From: an uncultured Peptoniphilus sp. | Lineage (GTDB): Bacteria; Bacillota; Clostridia; Tissierellales; Peptoniphilaceae | Direction of reading: 5' to 3' | DNA length: 61,501 bases | Assembly: GCA_902489255.1 (NCBI GenBank) | Contig: CABTZF010000006.1 | Span: 1 to 61,501 of the forward strand | Shown: positions 25,719-34,954 of the stretch, one piece after another | Layout of the letters: every line of letters starts with the position of its first letter | Numbering within the stretch: the first letter of the stretch is position 1 | Position numbers and translations under genes: made by a program | Notes under the pieces: generated by a model | Told to the model about the DNA's origin: nothing | Database searches by the model: none | Seen by the model: the letters and a program-made list of their open reading frames with translations, nothing else

Positions 25719-26410
25719 TAGGGGTTCTGGCTAATGCTTTAGCAGTATTAATTTTAGGTACTTTAGGATCAAAAATCGGGAATAAAATCCCCAAATCCCT
25801 ACAAGAAACTATGTTGTCAATAATACCCATATCAATACTTATGATAGGAATAAATGCGGGTTTGAAAGGTGACACCCTTATAATAATAATTTCTCTTGTT
25901 ATAGGAATAATAATTGGTGAAAAACTTGATCTTGAAGGTGCAATAAATAAATTAGGAGAAAAATTTAAAAAAATATTAATAAAAGATGAAGATAATAAAG
26001 ATTCAAAATTTGTAGAGGGCTTTGTTTCAACTACCCTTATTTTTTGTATGGGCTCAATGGGAATACTAGGCTCTTTAGATGCCGGAATAAGAGGCAACTG
26101 CGATATATTATTTGCAAAAGCTTCAATTGATGGAATTACAGCCCTAATACTTGCATCAAGTCTTGGTGTAGGAGTGGCTCTTTCCGGATTTTCGTTATTA
26201 ATATATCAAGGTTTCTTAACTCTTCTGGCAAGTTTTTTAGCTCCAATTTTTTCAGAAGCTGTAATAGCAAATATATCAGGAATTGGAGGAGTTATGATTT
26301 TTGCAATAGGTCTACAAATGATGAAAATTAAAAATTTTAAAATTGCTAATACCCTGCCTGCCCTTTTAGTTCCCTTAATTTATCAACTTATATTAAATAT
26401 TATTACTTAA
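25715..26410 (+). CDS. DUF554 family membrane protein
   Basis: 231 residues with about seven hydrophobic segments, the size and pattern of the YdfK/DUF554 family. Characteristic pieces are IGVLANALAVLILGTLGS at the N-terminus, the GIIIGEKLDLE segment followed by a short charged loop, and CMGSMGILGSLDAGIRG. The function of the family is unknown; transport is often suggested. The start codon overlaps the glycosylase stop, implying coupled translation. A weak hairpin AAGAG/CTCTT (26413-26428) with a T-run follows. Confidence 0.88.
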   Translation: MIGVLANALAVLILGTLGSKIGNKIPKSLQETMLSIIPISILMIGINAGLKGDTLIIIISLVIGIIIGEKLDLEGAINKLGEKFKKILIKDEDNKDSKFVEGFVSTTLIFCMGSMGILGSLDAGIRGNCDILFAKASIDGITALILASSLGVGVALSGFSLLIYQGFLTLLASFLAPIFSEAVIANISGIGGVMIFAIGLQMMKIKNFKIANTLPALLVPLIYQLILNIIT

Positions 26411-26471
26411 TTAAGAGTTTTAGCTCTTTATTTTTTATTATATATTTTTTATAAAGAAAGGACTTTAATAT

Positions 26472-26834
26472 ATGAAAAAATTTTCAAAAATAATTAGTTA
26501 TTCATTAATAACATTTTTATACTTTATAAGCGATTTAATTTTAAATAGGTTTTCTATTTATTTTAAAAAGAGTTTTGACCATAAATTTTTTATTTCATCT
26601 TTGCTGGTACAAGCTTTTCAAATAATTCTTTTGGGATATTTCTTGAATCTATTCGCAGTAGATATTAAAAATCTAAGTAAAAAAACTCTTATATTTACTT
26701 TCTTAACAGCATTTATTTTACTGGCAATTATTTCCCTGAGTCAAAATATCGATCATGTCTATAAAATCTTATTTTTGCTATTAATATTAATGGGTCAAAT
26801 CTTGGCGGAATTTTTAAGAAAAATAAAAAAATAA
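26472..26834 (+). CDS. Small four-helix membrane protein, possibly DUF3021-like
   Basis: 120 residues with four predicted membrane segments (about 8-28, 42-62, 74-93, 97-115) and positively charged ends. GAAAGGA precedes the ATG. A decayed LytTR DNA-binding domain lies immediately downstream in another frame. LytTR regulators are commonly paired with a small four-helix membrane protein of the DUF3021 type, so this may be the surviving partner. That identification rests on context and topology, not on recognised motifs. Confidence 0.6.
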   Translation: MKKFSKIISYSLITFLYFISDLILNRFSIYFKKSFDHKFFISSLLVQAFQIILLGYFLNLFAVDIKNLSKKTLIFTFLTAFILLAIISLSQNIDHVYKILFLLLILMGQILAEFLRKIKK

Positions 26835-27057
26835 TTACACTCAAGACAAAGACTATAAAATAAGAGTAGATCTTAATCATATAAAGGAAAATTTTCCCGA
26901 CTTTTTATTTATCCATAGGTCTATTTTAGTAAATTGTTCAAATATATGTGTTATAAATAAAGAAAAGAAACAGATCTTATTTAAAAATTCTAAGAAGATT
27001 AAGGGATCCAAAAGAAAATTCAAAAGTTTTTTAGAATCTTTTCACAAAATAAGTTAG
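26833..27057 (+). pseudogene. Remnant of a LytTR DNA-binding domain
   Basis: A 74-codon open frame without a start codon, beginning at the stop of the membrane-protein gene and ending at TAG 27055-27057. The peptide matches the C-terminal part of LytTR domains: an FPDFLFIHRSILVNCSNI block (family pattern F..IHRS.LVN...I), then INKEKKQILFKNSKKIKGSKR in place of the L.NG..IPVSRR strand. The N-terminal half is missing. The first half of the 437-base gap (26835-27271) is thus a dead regulator gene; the rest holds only the terminator below. Confidence 0.65.
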
Positions 27058-27127
27058 TTTATTAATAATCTAAGCCATATTTAATTCTTAATAAAAAATT
27101 ATAATATTCTTATATTTATTATAAATG

Positions 27128-27159
27128 GATGCTTTCTATATTATAGATAGCATCTTTTT
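27128..27159 (+). terminator. Terminator after the LytTR remnant
   Basis: Stem GATGCT/AGCATC (27128-27133 with 27149-27154) with an inner TCTATA/TATAGA pair, followed by TTTTT. Confidence 0.7.
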
Positions 27160-27271
27160 GTATGTTTAAAGTTATATTTATATTTTTTTATAAGATTTTT
27201 CTTTACAATAACTTAATATTTCAAAAGTTTTGATAAATTATTATTAGTGTATAATTAAACAAGGTGATTAT

Positions 27272-28489
27272 ATGAAAAAAGGAAATTTATCTCCAGCAAT
27301 TCAAGTAATCCTAATTTTCGGAATTATTTCCATGCTGGGTGATGTGATTTACGAATCTGCAAGAGGCGTAAACAGCCAATATTTAAATTTAATAGGCATC
27401 AGTGCAACAAAAGTTGGAGTAGTATTTGGCATTGGTGAATTTTTAGGTTATTTTTTAAGACTTTTTGCAGGATACCTGTCTGATTATACAAAAAAACATT
27501 GGCTTTTTATTTTTGTTGGCTATGGCCTATTATTTGTTATTCCTTTAATTGGCTTTAGTCAAAATTGGAATATTTTAATCATCTTAATTTTATTGGAAAG
27601 AATTGGAAAATCTTTAAGAAATCCTGCCAAAGATACAATTTTATCAAGCATTGCTAAAAATGAAGTCGGCCTTGGCTTTGCCTTCGGTTTACAGGAAGCT
27701 CTTGATCAGGTAGGTGCTTTTTTAGGTCCCTTGATTTTTACTGCTGTCTTTTATTTTACCGGTAAAAATACAATCAATGAATATCAGTTTTCATACAAAC
27801 TTTTATTTGTGCCTTTTATTTTATTAATGGTTTTTGTGTATATTGCTTATAGAAAAGTTAACGGAGAAAATATTATTAAAGAAATAAATATTAAAGAATA
27901 CAGGTCGGATAATTTAAAAAGTATTTTTTGGATTTATACATTCTTTGCCTTTTTTGCCAGCTTAGGCTTTGTAAACTTTTCTATTATCGGCTATCATTTA
28001 AAAGCAAAAGCAATAATTGGTGATAAGTCAATCGCAATGATCTATTCTTTTGCAATGATTGTTGATGCTTTTTTTGCCCTTTTAGTTGGTCATTTATACG
28101 ATAGGTTAAAAGATAAAACAGGTCTTGAAACCGGAGGTATTTTAGTTTTGGCCATAATTCCTCTATTAACCTGTCTGCTTCCTTTTCTTACACTTTCCTA
28201 TAAAATACCCCTTATAATAATAGGAATGTTTATTTGGGGAATGGTTATGGGCACTCATGAAACAATAATGAAATCAGCCATAGGAGATTTAGTTCCTTTT
28301 TCTAAAAGAGGTAGCGGTTATGGTGTATTTAATACTTCTTATGGACTTGCACTTTTTTGCGGTTCCTCAATAATGGGTCTGCTTTATGACAAGTCTTCAA
28401 TTACTACCATTATCATTATTTCTCTTATAGCTGAATTAATTGCATTTATTTTGTTTATAAAAATGAAGAAATTAATTAAATCTACATGA
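27272..28489 (+). CDS. MFS transporter
   Basis: 405 residues with about twelve membrane segments, the size of a major facilitator. The loop after helix 2 has GYLSDYTKKHW in the position of the MFS signature (G...D...R/K). The second half has a second copy of the pattern at VGHLYDRLKDKTG. The opening ISMLGDVIYESARGVN is seen in many drug- or metabolite-type MFS proteins of Firmicutes. AAGGTGAT precedes the ATG. There are no neighbouring enzyme genes, so the substrate is unknown. Confidence 0.9.
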   Translation: MKKGNLSPAIQVILIFGIISMLGDVIYESARGVNSQYLNLIGISATKVGVVFGIGEFLGYFLRLFAGYLSDYTKKHWLFIFVGYGLLFVIPLIGFSQNWNILIILILLERIGKSLRNPAKDTILSSIAKNEVGLGFAFGLQEALDQVGAFLGPLIFTAVFYFTGKNTINEYQFSYKLLFVPFILLMVFVYIAYRKVNGENIIKEINIKEYRSDNLKSIFWIYTFFAFFASLGFVNFSIIGYHLKAKAIIGDKSIAMIYSFAMIVDAFFALLVGHLYDRLKDKTGLETGGILVLAIIPLLTCLLPFLTLSYKIPLIIIGMFIWGMVMGTHETIMKSAIGDLVPFSKRGSGYGVFNTSYGLALFCGSSIMGLLYDKSSITTIIIISLIAELIAFILFIKMKKLIKST

Positions 28490-28607
28490 AATTTGAAAAC
28501 TGATTAAATATTCATAATTTATGTCAGTGTGTGAAAATTTATTGAAATTTATATTTTATATATTTATCTCTTGCAAAATTATAGAATATGTATTATTATA
28601 ATAAGTG

Positions 28608-28634
28608 TTAGCAGTACTCCCTTGTGAGTGCTAA
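28608..28634 (+). promoter_or_regulatory. CIRCE operator of groESL, with a degenerate left arm
   Basis: The right arm GAGTGCTAA (28626-28634) is perfect. At the standard 9-base spacing the left arm is TTAGCAGTA, matching TTAGCACTC at six of nine. A TATAAT (28597-28602) lies just upstream, so the operator covers the likely start of transcription. HrcA should repress here; hrcA is not in the window. Confidence 0.85.
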
Positions 28635-28654
28635 AATAAAATTGGAGGTATACT

Positions 28655-28936
28655 ATGAATTTAAGACCCTTAGATGACAAAATTGTTATTAAAAAAATAG
28701 AAATGGAAGAAAGAACCGCTTCAGGTATTGTTTTACCTTCAAGCGCAAAAGAAGAATCCAATGTAGCTGAAATTATTGCACTTGGTAATAAAATTGACAA
28801 AGATGAAGATATGAAGGGCTTACTAAAAGTTGGCGACAAAGTAGTATTTTCAAAATATGCAGGTTCAGAAATTGAACTGAAAAAAGAAAAATATACAATA
28901 ATTAAATTCGCAGATGTCTTAGCTGTGATTGAATAA
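28655..28936 (+). CDS. groES: Co-chaperonin GroES
   Basis: 93-residue GroES that caps the GroEL cavity. It begins MNLRPLDDKIVIKKIE, and the mobile loop EERTASGIVLPSSAKEE that contacts GroEL is intact. The end, YTIIKFADVLAVIE, is typical. GGAGG precedes the ATG. It is the first gene of a two-gene operon controlled by the CIRCE element, with a 16-base gap to groEL. Confidence 0.97.
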   Translation: MNLRPLDDKIVIKKIEMEERTASGIVLPSSAKEESNVAEIIALGNKIDKDEDMKGLLKVGDKVVFSKYAGSEIELKKEKYTIIKFADVLAVIE

Positions 28937-28952
28937 GAAGAAAGGTGATAAT

Positions 28953-30575
28953 ATGGCAAAAGAAATTAAATTTGCAGAAGATGCAAGAAGTGGTCTTATA
29001 GACGGAATTAATAAACTTGCAAATACAGTAAAGGTTACACTTGGACCTAAGGGAAGAAATGTTATTCTTGATAAGGAATATGGAACTCCTCTAATTACTA
29101 ATGACGGTGTAACCATAGCTCGTGAAATTGAATGTGAAGATAAATTTGAAAATATGGGTGCTCAACTTTTAAAAGAAGTTGCGACAAAGACAAATGATGT
29201 GGCAGGTGACGGTACAACTACTGCAACTCTTCTTGCTCAAGCTATTATCCTTGAAGGAATGAAAAACTTAGCTGCCGGTGCAAATCCTATGATTTTACAA
29301 AAAGGAATTAAGAGAGCTGTTGATAATGCTGTCGATGTTATTAAAAAATATTCCAAATCTGTAGATTCTAAAGATGAAATTGCTCAAGTTGCTGCAGTTT
29401 CAGCAGGTGATGAAGAAATCGGAAAACTTATTTCTGAAGCTATGGAAAAAGTTGGAAATGACGGTGTTATTACTGTTGAAGAATCAAAATCTATGGGCAC
29501 CAGTCTTGAAGTAGTTGAAGGTATGCAATTTGATAGAGGATATCTTTCTCCATATATGGTAACTGATTCTGAAAAGATGGTTGCTGAACTTGATGATCCT
29601 TATATCCTAATTACTGATAAGAAAATTTCAAATATCCAAGAAATTTTACCCTTGCTTGAACAAGTTCTTCAACAATCTAAACCTCTTTTAATTGTTGCTG
29701 AAGATATAGATGGAGAAGCTCTTGCAACTCTTGTTGTTAACTCTCTAAGAGGAACATTAAATGTAGTTGGAGTTAAAGCTCCCGGATACGGTGACAGAAG
29801 AAAAGATATGCTACAAGATATAGCCATCTTAACAGGCGGCAAGGTGATTTCTACCGATTTGGGCGATGACTTGAAAGATACTAAAATTGAAATGCTGGGT
29901 CACTGTGGCAAGGTAAGAGTTGAAAAAGAACTTACTGTTATTGTTAACGGATCCGGAGATAAAGCTGCTATCAATAAGAGAATAGGTCAAATTAAGGGAC
30001 AAATTGAAGATACTGACTCTGATTTTGATAGAGAAAAGCTACAAGAAAGACTTGCAAAATTAGTTGGTGGTGTTGCTGTTATCCAAGTAGGAGCTGCAAC
30101 AGAAGTTGAATTAAAAGAAAGAAAACTACGTATCGAAGATGCCTTATCAGCTACTCGTGCAGCTGTTGAAGAAGGTATTGTACCGGGCGGCGGAACTGTT
30201 TTGTTAGATTGCACAGACGAAATTGAAAAACTTGTAAATTCTTTAGATGGAGATGAAAAAACAGGAGCAAATATTATCCTTAAAGCTTTAGAAGCTCCGG
30301 TAAGACAAATTGCTGAAAATGCCGGTGTTGAAGGTTCTATTATAGTTGAAAATATTAAGGGTAAAGAAAAAGGTATAGGTTACGATGCTCTTACAAATAA
30401 ATATGTTAATATGATTGAAAAAGGTATTGTTGACCCGACAAAAGTTACAAGATCAGCTCTTCAAAATGCTGCATCAGCTTCTGCCATGATTTTAACAACA
30501 GAAGCGGCAGTTGCAAACATTAAGGAAGATAAACCGCAAGTCCCAATGAATCCGGGAATGGGTCCAATGATGTAA
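28953..30575 (+). CDS. groEL: Chaperonin GroEL
   Basis: About 540 residues. The tetradecameric ATP-driven folding chamber starts MAKEIKFAEDARSG; the ATG at 28953 has AAAGGTGAT ahead, and an in-frame TTG further upstream is rejected. The ATP-binding loop DGTTTATLL and GPKGRNV are present. The C-terminus ends with Met/Gly residues (NPGMGPMM), as usual. It is cotranscribed with groES and terminates at the strong hairpin 66 bases downstream. Confidence 0.97.
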   Translation: MAKEIKFAEDARSGLIDGINKLANTVKVTLGPKGRNVILDKEYGTPLITNDGVTIAREIECEDKFENMGAQLLKEVATKTNDVAGDGTTTATLLAQAIILEGMKNLAAGANPMILQKGIKRAVDNAVDVIKKYSKSVDSKDEIAQVAAVSAGDEEIGKLISEAMEKVGNDGVITVEESKSMGTSLEVVEGMQFDRGYLSPYMVTDSEKMVAELDDPYILITDKKISNIQEILPLLEQVLQQSKPLLIVAEDIDGEALATLVVNSLRGTLNVVGVKAPGYGDRRKDMLQDIAILTGGKVISTDLGDDLKDTKIEMLGHCGKVRVEKELTVIVNGSGDKAAINKRIGQIKGQIEDTDSDFDREKLQERLAKLVGGVAVIQVGAATEVELKERKLRIEDALSATRAAVEEGIVPGGGTVLLDCTDEIEKLVNSLDGDEKTGANIILKALEAPVRQIAENAGVEGSIIVENIKGKEKGIGYDALTNKYVNMIEKGIVDPTKVTRSALQNAASASAMILTTEAAVANIKEDKPQVPMNPGMGPMM

Positions 30576-30641
30576 TTTAAATAAAAATACTAGTAGAGAT
30601 TGCATCAGAAATTTTATAAACCTGATCAATTAATTCTTTGT

Positions 30642-30698
30642 AAAAAAATCCTGTGGAAGCGGACTTTTCACTTGCCAACTCCCACAGGATTTTTTTTG
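30642..30698. terminator. Bidirectional terminator after groEL
   Basis: 15-bp perfect stem, an A7 run plus TCCTGTGG (30642-30656) pairing with CCACAGGA plus a T7 run (30682-30696). It serves groEL and the convergent minus-strand operon ending at 30760. Confidence 0.9.
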
Positions 30699-30713
30699 TA
30701 TATTATAAATAAA

Positions 30714-30731
30714 GGCTCTATGTCAAATATT
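30714..30731 (+). repeat. Solitary copy of the ISL3-type end sequence
   Basis: GGCTCTATGTCAAATATT is identical over 18 bases to the sequence at 61284-61301, which is the end of an ISL3-type element. No transposase is near this copy, so it looks like an orphan terminal repeat left by a deletion. Confidence 0.5.
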
Positions 30732-30759
30732 TATTAAATCCACACAACTCTTTATTTTG

Positions 30760-31038
30760 TTATATTCTTCCTGCCCCTTTAAATGCTATATATACTATTG
30801 CCATTAATATATAAAAAATTATTAAGTATAAGGCATTTTTTTTTCTGTCTAAATATGTCAAAAATAATACTTCAATCATAGTAACTAAAACTAAAATTAT
30901 TTGTAAATTCCTAAAATCAGTAGGCAAGAAACCTTGCTTGGTTTTTATTATTCTGCCATACCAACCTACACCAACTATTATAAGTGTTAAAACTATAGTT
31001 ATTTTCTCTAAAACTTTTTTTAATTTATCTTTTTTCAA
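30760..31038 (-). CDS. Small membrane protein, unknown function
   Basis: 92 residues with a Lys-rich N-terminus and three hydrophobic segments (about 12-26, 44-62 and 70-88). It overlaps the end of the aminotransferase gene by four bases (ATGA), so it is translated in that operon. I do not recognise the family. It is the last gene before the bidirectional terminator at 30.65 kb. Confidence 0.7.
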   Translation of the reverse strand: MKKDKLKKVLEKITIVLTLIIVGVGWYGRIIKTKQGFLPTDFRNLQIILVLVTMIEVLFLTYLDRKKNALYLIIFYILMAIVYIAFKGAGRI

Positions 31039-32222
31039 GAATTATATTTCCTTAGCCCTTCTTTAAGTATATTCATTGACTTTTTAATATCATTTACATT
31101 TAAGACAAAGGCAAGTCTAACTTTGTTTTTACCTTCATCAGAATTATAGAAAAATCCGTCTGCAGGTGCCATCATTAGAGTTTCTCCATCTAGGTCAAAA
31201 TCTGTTAATAGCCACTTAGCAAAATCTTCTGCATCATCTACAGGAAGTGTCGGCATAATATAAAATGCTCCTTTGGGTTTATAAACACTTACGCCGTCTA
31301 TTTTTTTAAGTTCTTCATAAATTGTGTTACGCCTTTTTAGGTATTCATCATTAACTTCTTTAAAATATGCTTCATCTGAATCGAAAAGAGCAGCAGCACC
31401 AATTTGTTCAAGAGTGGGTACTGCAAGTCTTCCGGTTGACAGTTTATTTATTGATGTTAAAACATCGGGATTTTTTGCTGCAATAGCTCCAATTCTTGCC
31501 CCACAAGCTCCAAATCTTTTGGAAATTGAATCCAATAAGATTAACCTATCTTCAATTCCTTCAATTTCTGCAAATGAAGTATATTCTAATCCGTCATAAA
31601 CAAATTCCCTGTAAACTTCATCTGTTATTATATACATATCATGTTTTATAGCTAACTCTTTAATTCTTTCAAGTTCTTCTTTTGAATAAACGGCTCCTGT
31701 TGGATTTGTTGGGTTTGAAATTAAAAATGCAACAGATTTTTCTGAAATAACTGATTCAATTTCTTCTTTAGATGGAAGGGCAAAACCATTATCAGGACTT
31801 GTATTAAAGGCATTAATTTTTAAATTTAATTGGTCTACAAAAGTCTTATAATTTGAATAGAAGGGATTTGTTGTTATTATTTCTTCCCCTTCGTCAGCTA
31901 TGGTCATTAGAACCAATAATAAAGCTTCACTAGCTCCGGAAGTAATATAAATATCCTCCGGCTCAAATTTTAGTTTCCTTCTTTTGTAATATTTTGACCA
32001 AGCAATTCTTAATTCCTCAATACCTGCCGCCGCTGGATATTTAAGAACTCTTCCTTTAAAATCTCCTATGGCTTCAAAAAATGCTTGAGGAACTTCTACA
32101 TCCGGCGCTCCAATATTTAAGTGGTAAACCTTTTTACCTCTTTTCTTAGCTTCTTGAGCATAAGGGGTTAATTTTCTAATTGCTGAGAATTCTATTTTTT
32201 TAGCTCTTTGTGATATTTTCAT
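31035..32222 (-). CDS. Class I/II aminotransferase, aspartate aminotransferase-like
   Basis: 395-residue PLP enzyme of fold type I. The Schiff-base Lys is in LDSISKRFGACGARIGA. The cofactor-binding NPTNPTGA and ITDEVYREF motifs and the N-terminal LNIGAPD substrate loop fit AspC/AspB-like transaminases. The exact amino-acid specificity is open. GGAGG precedes the ATG. It sits 13 bases after dnaI in an operon with dnaD and dnaI, an unrelated but evidently cotranscribed neighbourhood. Confidence 0.9.
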   Translation of the reverse strand: MKISQRAKKIEFSAIRKLTPYAQEAKKRGKKVYHLNIGAPDVEVPQAFFEAIGDFKGRVLKYPAAAGIEELRIAWSKYYKRRKLKFEPEDIYITSGASEALLLVLMTIADEGEEIITTNPFYSNYKTFVDQLNLKINAFNTSPDNGFALPSKEEIESVISEKSVAFLISNPTNPTGAVYSKEELERIKELAIKHDMYIITDEVYREFVYDGLEYTSFAEIEGIEDRLILLDSISKRFGACGARIGAIAAKNPDVLTSINKLSTGRLAVPTLEQIGAAALFDSDEAYFKEVNDEYLKRRNTIYEELKKIDGVSVYKPKGAFYIMPTLPVDDAEDFAKWLLTDFDLDGETLMMAPADGFFYNSDEGKNKVRLAFVLNVNDIKKSMNILKEGLRKYNS

Positions 32223-32235
32223 AATCTTTCCTCCT

Positions 32236-33192
32236 TTATTGCCATCTTAAATCTTCACCGAAAAATTTAAGTGGCATGAATTTTTGAAAAACTCTTGAAA
32301 AAACTCTGTCTGTATAAATTTCTGAGAGTTCTTTTGGTGATAAATTTGTAGAAATTACAGTCTTTTTACCTCTAATTAGTCGTGTATTAATAATATTAAA
32401 AATTTCTGAATTTGTAAAGCTGCTTACTAATTCTATTCCCAAATCATCAACTATTAAAAGATTGCTTTCAAAAAGCAGGTCATATTTCTTATCATCTACC
32501 TTTTTGAATCTTTTATTTTCCAACAGTTCAACTATTTCATAGGCTGTAAGATATATAACAGAAAAATTCCTGTCCAACAGCTCCTTGGCTATACAGTTAA
32601 TCATAAAAGTTTTGCCCTGACCTGTTGGGCCATAAAATAATAGATTAAAATCATTGTCTTCCTTAAAACTATCAATAAATTTTTTTGAAATTTCTTTAAT
32701 TTTCTTTATATTTTCTCTGGGACTCATGCCTTCTTTTTCATAAACTTTGTCAGAAAATATATTTTCATCAAAATGTATAAAATTTTCTTTCTTTAAGGTG
32801 TGATTAAGATTTGAAGTTTTATACAAATTGTCAATTACTAATTTTTTTAAGCAGGAGCATTTGCTGCCGTCTTCTAAAAAACCCGTATCTTTACAGTAAG
32901 GACAATTATATTTAATAGACATATAGTCCTTGTCAAAACCGCAAGATATAAGTATTCTTTCTTTTTCTTTTTTTAAATCCATTATCTCTCTAGTAACATC
33001 CATAACAAGGTTACTTGATGGGTTTTTGTAAAGATTTTTGCAAGATTTTATTGCCAGGTCTTTTATATAATCATCAATCTTTTTTATTTGCGGAATTTTT
33101 CTATAAATTTCTTTCTTTCTATTTTCTAGATCTTCTTCATTTTTAAGTCTGATGTTTTCATAATAAATACTTATATTTTTATTGACTTCCAT
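32236..33192 (-). CDS. dnaI: DnaI-like helicase loader
   Basis: 318-residue AAA+ protein that loads the replicative helicase with DnaD/DnaB. A zinc-binding region CPYCKDTG and CSC lies near residue 110. The ATPase domain has Walker A GPTGQGKTF, Walker B LLIVDDLG and the sensor STNLSP. It overlaps dnaD by one base, confirming the primosome context. The start is an ATG. The alternative name DnaC-like/IstB-like ATPase is possible, but the zinc module and neighbour favour DnaI. Confidence 0.88.
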   Translation of the reverse strand: MEVNKNISIYYENIRLKNEEDLENRKKEIYRKIPQIKKIDDYIKDLAIKSCKNLYKNPSSNLVMDVTREIMDLKKEKERILISCGFDKDYMSIKYNCPYCKDTGFLEDGSKCSCLKKLVIDNLYKTSNLNHTLKKENFIHFDENIFSDKVYEKEGMSPRENIKKIKEISKKFIDSFKEDNDFNLLFYGPTGQGKTFMINCIAKELLDRNFSVIYLTAYEIVELLENKRFKKVDDKKYDLLFESNLLIVDDLGIELVSSFTNSEIFNIINTRLIRGKKTVISTNLSPKELSEIYTDRVFSRVFQKFMPLKFFGEDLRWQ

Positions 33193-34184
33193 TAAATACC
33201 CAACCTTTTATAAGATTCTTCTCTTTTTTTTCTTGCTACTTCTTCTAGATCATCTTCTGAATAATTATCAGTTATCTGTTTAAAATTATGAAATTTAGTT
33301 TTTACTTTATTTTTAGTGGTCTTATCCTTAACTGATATTTCTTCGGGGCTCGAAATATCTTTTGCCTTCCAAGATTTTAATATTTTATCTACATAATTAA
33401 TGTTGGGATTTTGTATATTTGATGTTCTCTTTAGGGCTTGTGTAACCATTTCCATAGAAAATCCCATATCATCGAACCAAGAATTTACTGTGTTAAATTC
33501 AATTTGATTAAATCTTTTTCTTTCTATTCCGATAAATTTTCTGACTTTATTATACCTAAAATACTTTTCATCATGCTTAATATATGAATTTTCAACATCT
33601 TCTAAGGTTCTGATCCCTTCTTTTGACCAATTTCTAACTATTTTTTCTATATATTTTAACTCATAAACTTCTTTTACTTCCGTTGCATAATAAAAAGCTT
33701 CTTCAATAACATCCGCCGGTTCATTATAAACATCTATCCATGAAGCTATATCCATTTTTTTTACAGAAGGTATATGCTCTCTCATTAAAAATTCTGCCCG
33801 GGAAAGAAGATTTGCAATTTTCGGATCCTCAACAATTTCAGAATATTTTGATTTTTTTTCTTCTCCCTTTAAATTATACACATCTCGGATATAAAGCTCC
33901 TTTAAATTAAAAAATTCAACACAACCATCTGCTGAAATTTTAATTATTCCTTGTTTTTCCCAATATTCCCATGCTCTTACAATATCCGTTTCAAGCATTC
34001 CCAGCATATCAGCAAGATATTTGTTATCTGCATTGTTATTTTCTCCTTCCAAGCACAATTTATAAGCTAGGAGGTATACTTTTACAAAATCTCCATTGGC
34101 ACCGGGCATAAAATCATTAAAAAAAATATTTGGTATCAGTGTTTCACCCAGTTCATATTTATTTTTTTCTAATTTAAACTTCAT
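33192..34184 (-). CDS. DnaD domain primosome protein
   Basis: About 330 residues. The N-terminal winged helix (MLGMLETDIVRAWEYWEKQGIIK) is followed by two DnaD-like C-terminal helical repeats, with YVDKILKSWKAKDI in the second. DnaD remodels DNA and brings the helicase loader to the origin. The start is the ATG at 34184 with GAGAGGAT ahead; it overlaps the end of the acetyltransferase gene by eleven bases. Two tandem DnaD domains resemble the DnaD/DnaB pair of Bacillus, so one protein may cover both jobs (inference). Confidence 0.88.
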   Translation of the reverse strand: MKFKLEKNKYELGETLIPNIFFNDFMPGANGDFVKVYLLAYKLCLEGENNNADNKYLADMLGMLETDIVRAWEYWEKQGIIKISADGCVEFFNLKELYIRDVYNLKGEEKKSKYSEIVEDPKIANLLSRAEFLMREHIPSVKKMDIASWIDVYNEPADVIEEAFYYATEVKEVYELKYIEKIVRNWSKEGIRTLEDVENSYIKHDEKYFRYNKVRKFIGIERKRFNQIEFNTVNSWFDDMGFSMEMVTQALKRTSNIQNPNINYVDKILKSWKAKDISSPEEISVKDKTTKNKVKTKFHNFKQITDNYSEDDLEEVARKKREESYKRLGI

Positions 34185-34758
34185 TTTCAAAATCCTCTCT
34201 AGTTATATCCATATTAAAAGCATAGAAAAAAGTTTTGCCGAAAAATTTCTTGAAACAATCTTTATTGCCGGAAAAATCTTCATTATTTATATCAAAATCA
34301 CCATTGGGAAAGGGCATTAAAGTAGTTCTTTTTTTTACAAAGCCAATTTTACTGTATAAATTTATAGCTCTCTTATTATAAGATGCCACCTTTAGATTAA
34401 TTCTTTTAAAATTTAAATCATTAAAATAATATTTAAGCATGGTTTTTAGGGCATCTGTTCCATATCCCCTATCCATACATGCAGGATTCAATACTATTCC
34501 TAAGCTGGCACATTTAAATATATTTGAAATATTTTTAAAAGAAATATATCCCACCGGTTTTTCCTCTTTTAGAATTACATAGTATATAGAAAAAGGACTG
34601 CTTGTCTTCCATGTATACCATTTTTCTATATCTTCTTTTTCAATTTCATAAAAGTTGTAGTCTAAAAAAAGTTGGGATGTATGCTTTGACCAATTTTTAA
34701 AGGTATAGACATCTTTTAACCTAAGCTCTCTTAAAGTTACAATATTTCCTTTAAACAT
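34174..34758 (-). CDS. GNAT family N-acetyltransferase
   Basis: 194 residues, RimJ/RimL-like branch. The start VTLRELRLKDVYTFKNW is typical. The acetyl-CoA-binding region DRGYGTDALKTML and NKRAINLYSKIGFV are clear. A C-terminal extension of about 35 residues is less conserved. Substrate unknown. It is the first gene of the operon with dnaD and dnaI, and its 3' end overlaps dnaD. Confidence 0.9.
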   Translation of the reverse strand: MFKGNIVTLRELRLKDVYTFKNWSKHTSQLFLDYNFYEIEKEDIEKWYTWKTSSPFSIYYVILKEEKPVGYISFKNISNIFKCASLGIVLNPACMDRGYGTDALKTMLKYYFNDLNFKRINLKVASYNKRAINLYSKIGFVKKRTTLMPFPNGDFDINNEDFSGNKDCFKKFFGKTFFYAFNMDITREDFENEV

Positions 34759-34954
34759 AATACCACCTACGTTTATTATATAACATTTTCAATTTTATTG
34801 CTTTGAACTTTAAGATTAAATTATATTTAACAATAGCAGATATTTATTTACTTTATTTAATAAAGTATAAAAAAAAAGTTACTAATAAAAAAAGTTATGG
34901 CAAATTTTGATAAAATAGTTTATAATTTAGTTAAAGACAGTAAAGGAGTAAATT

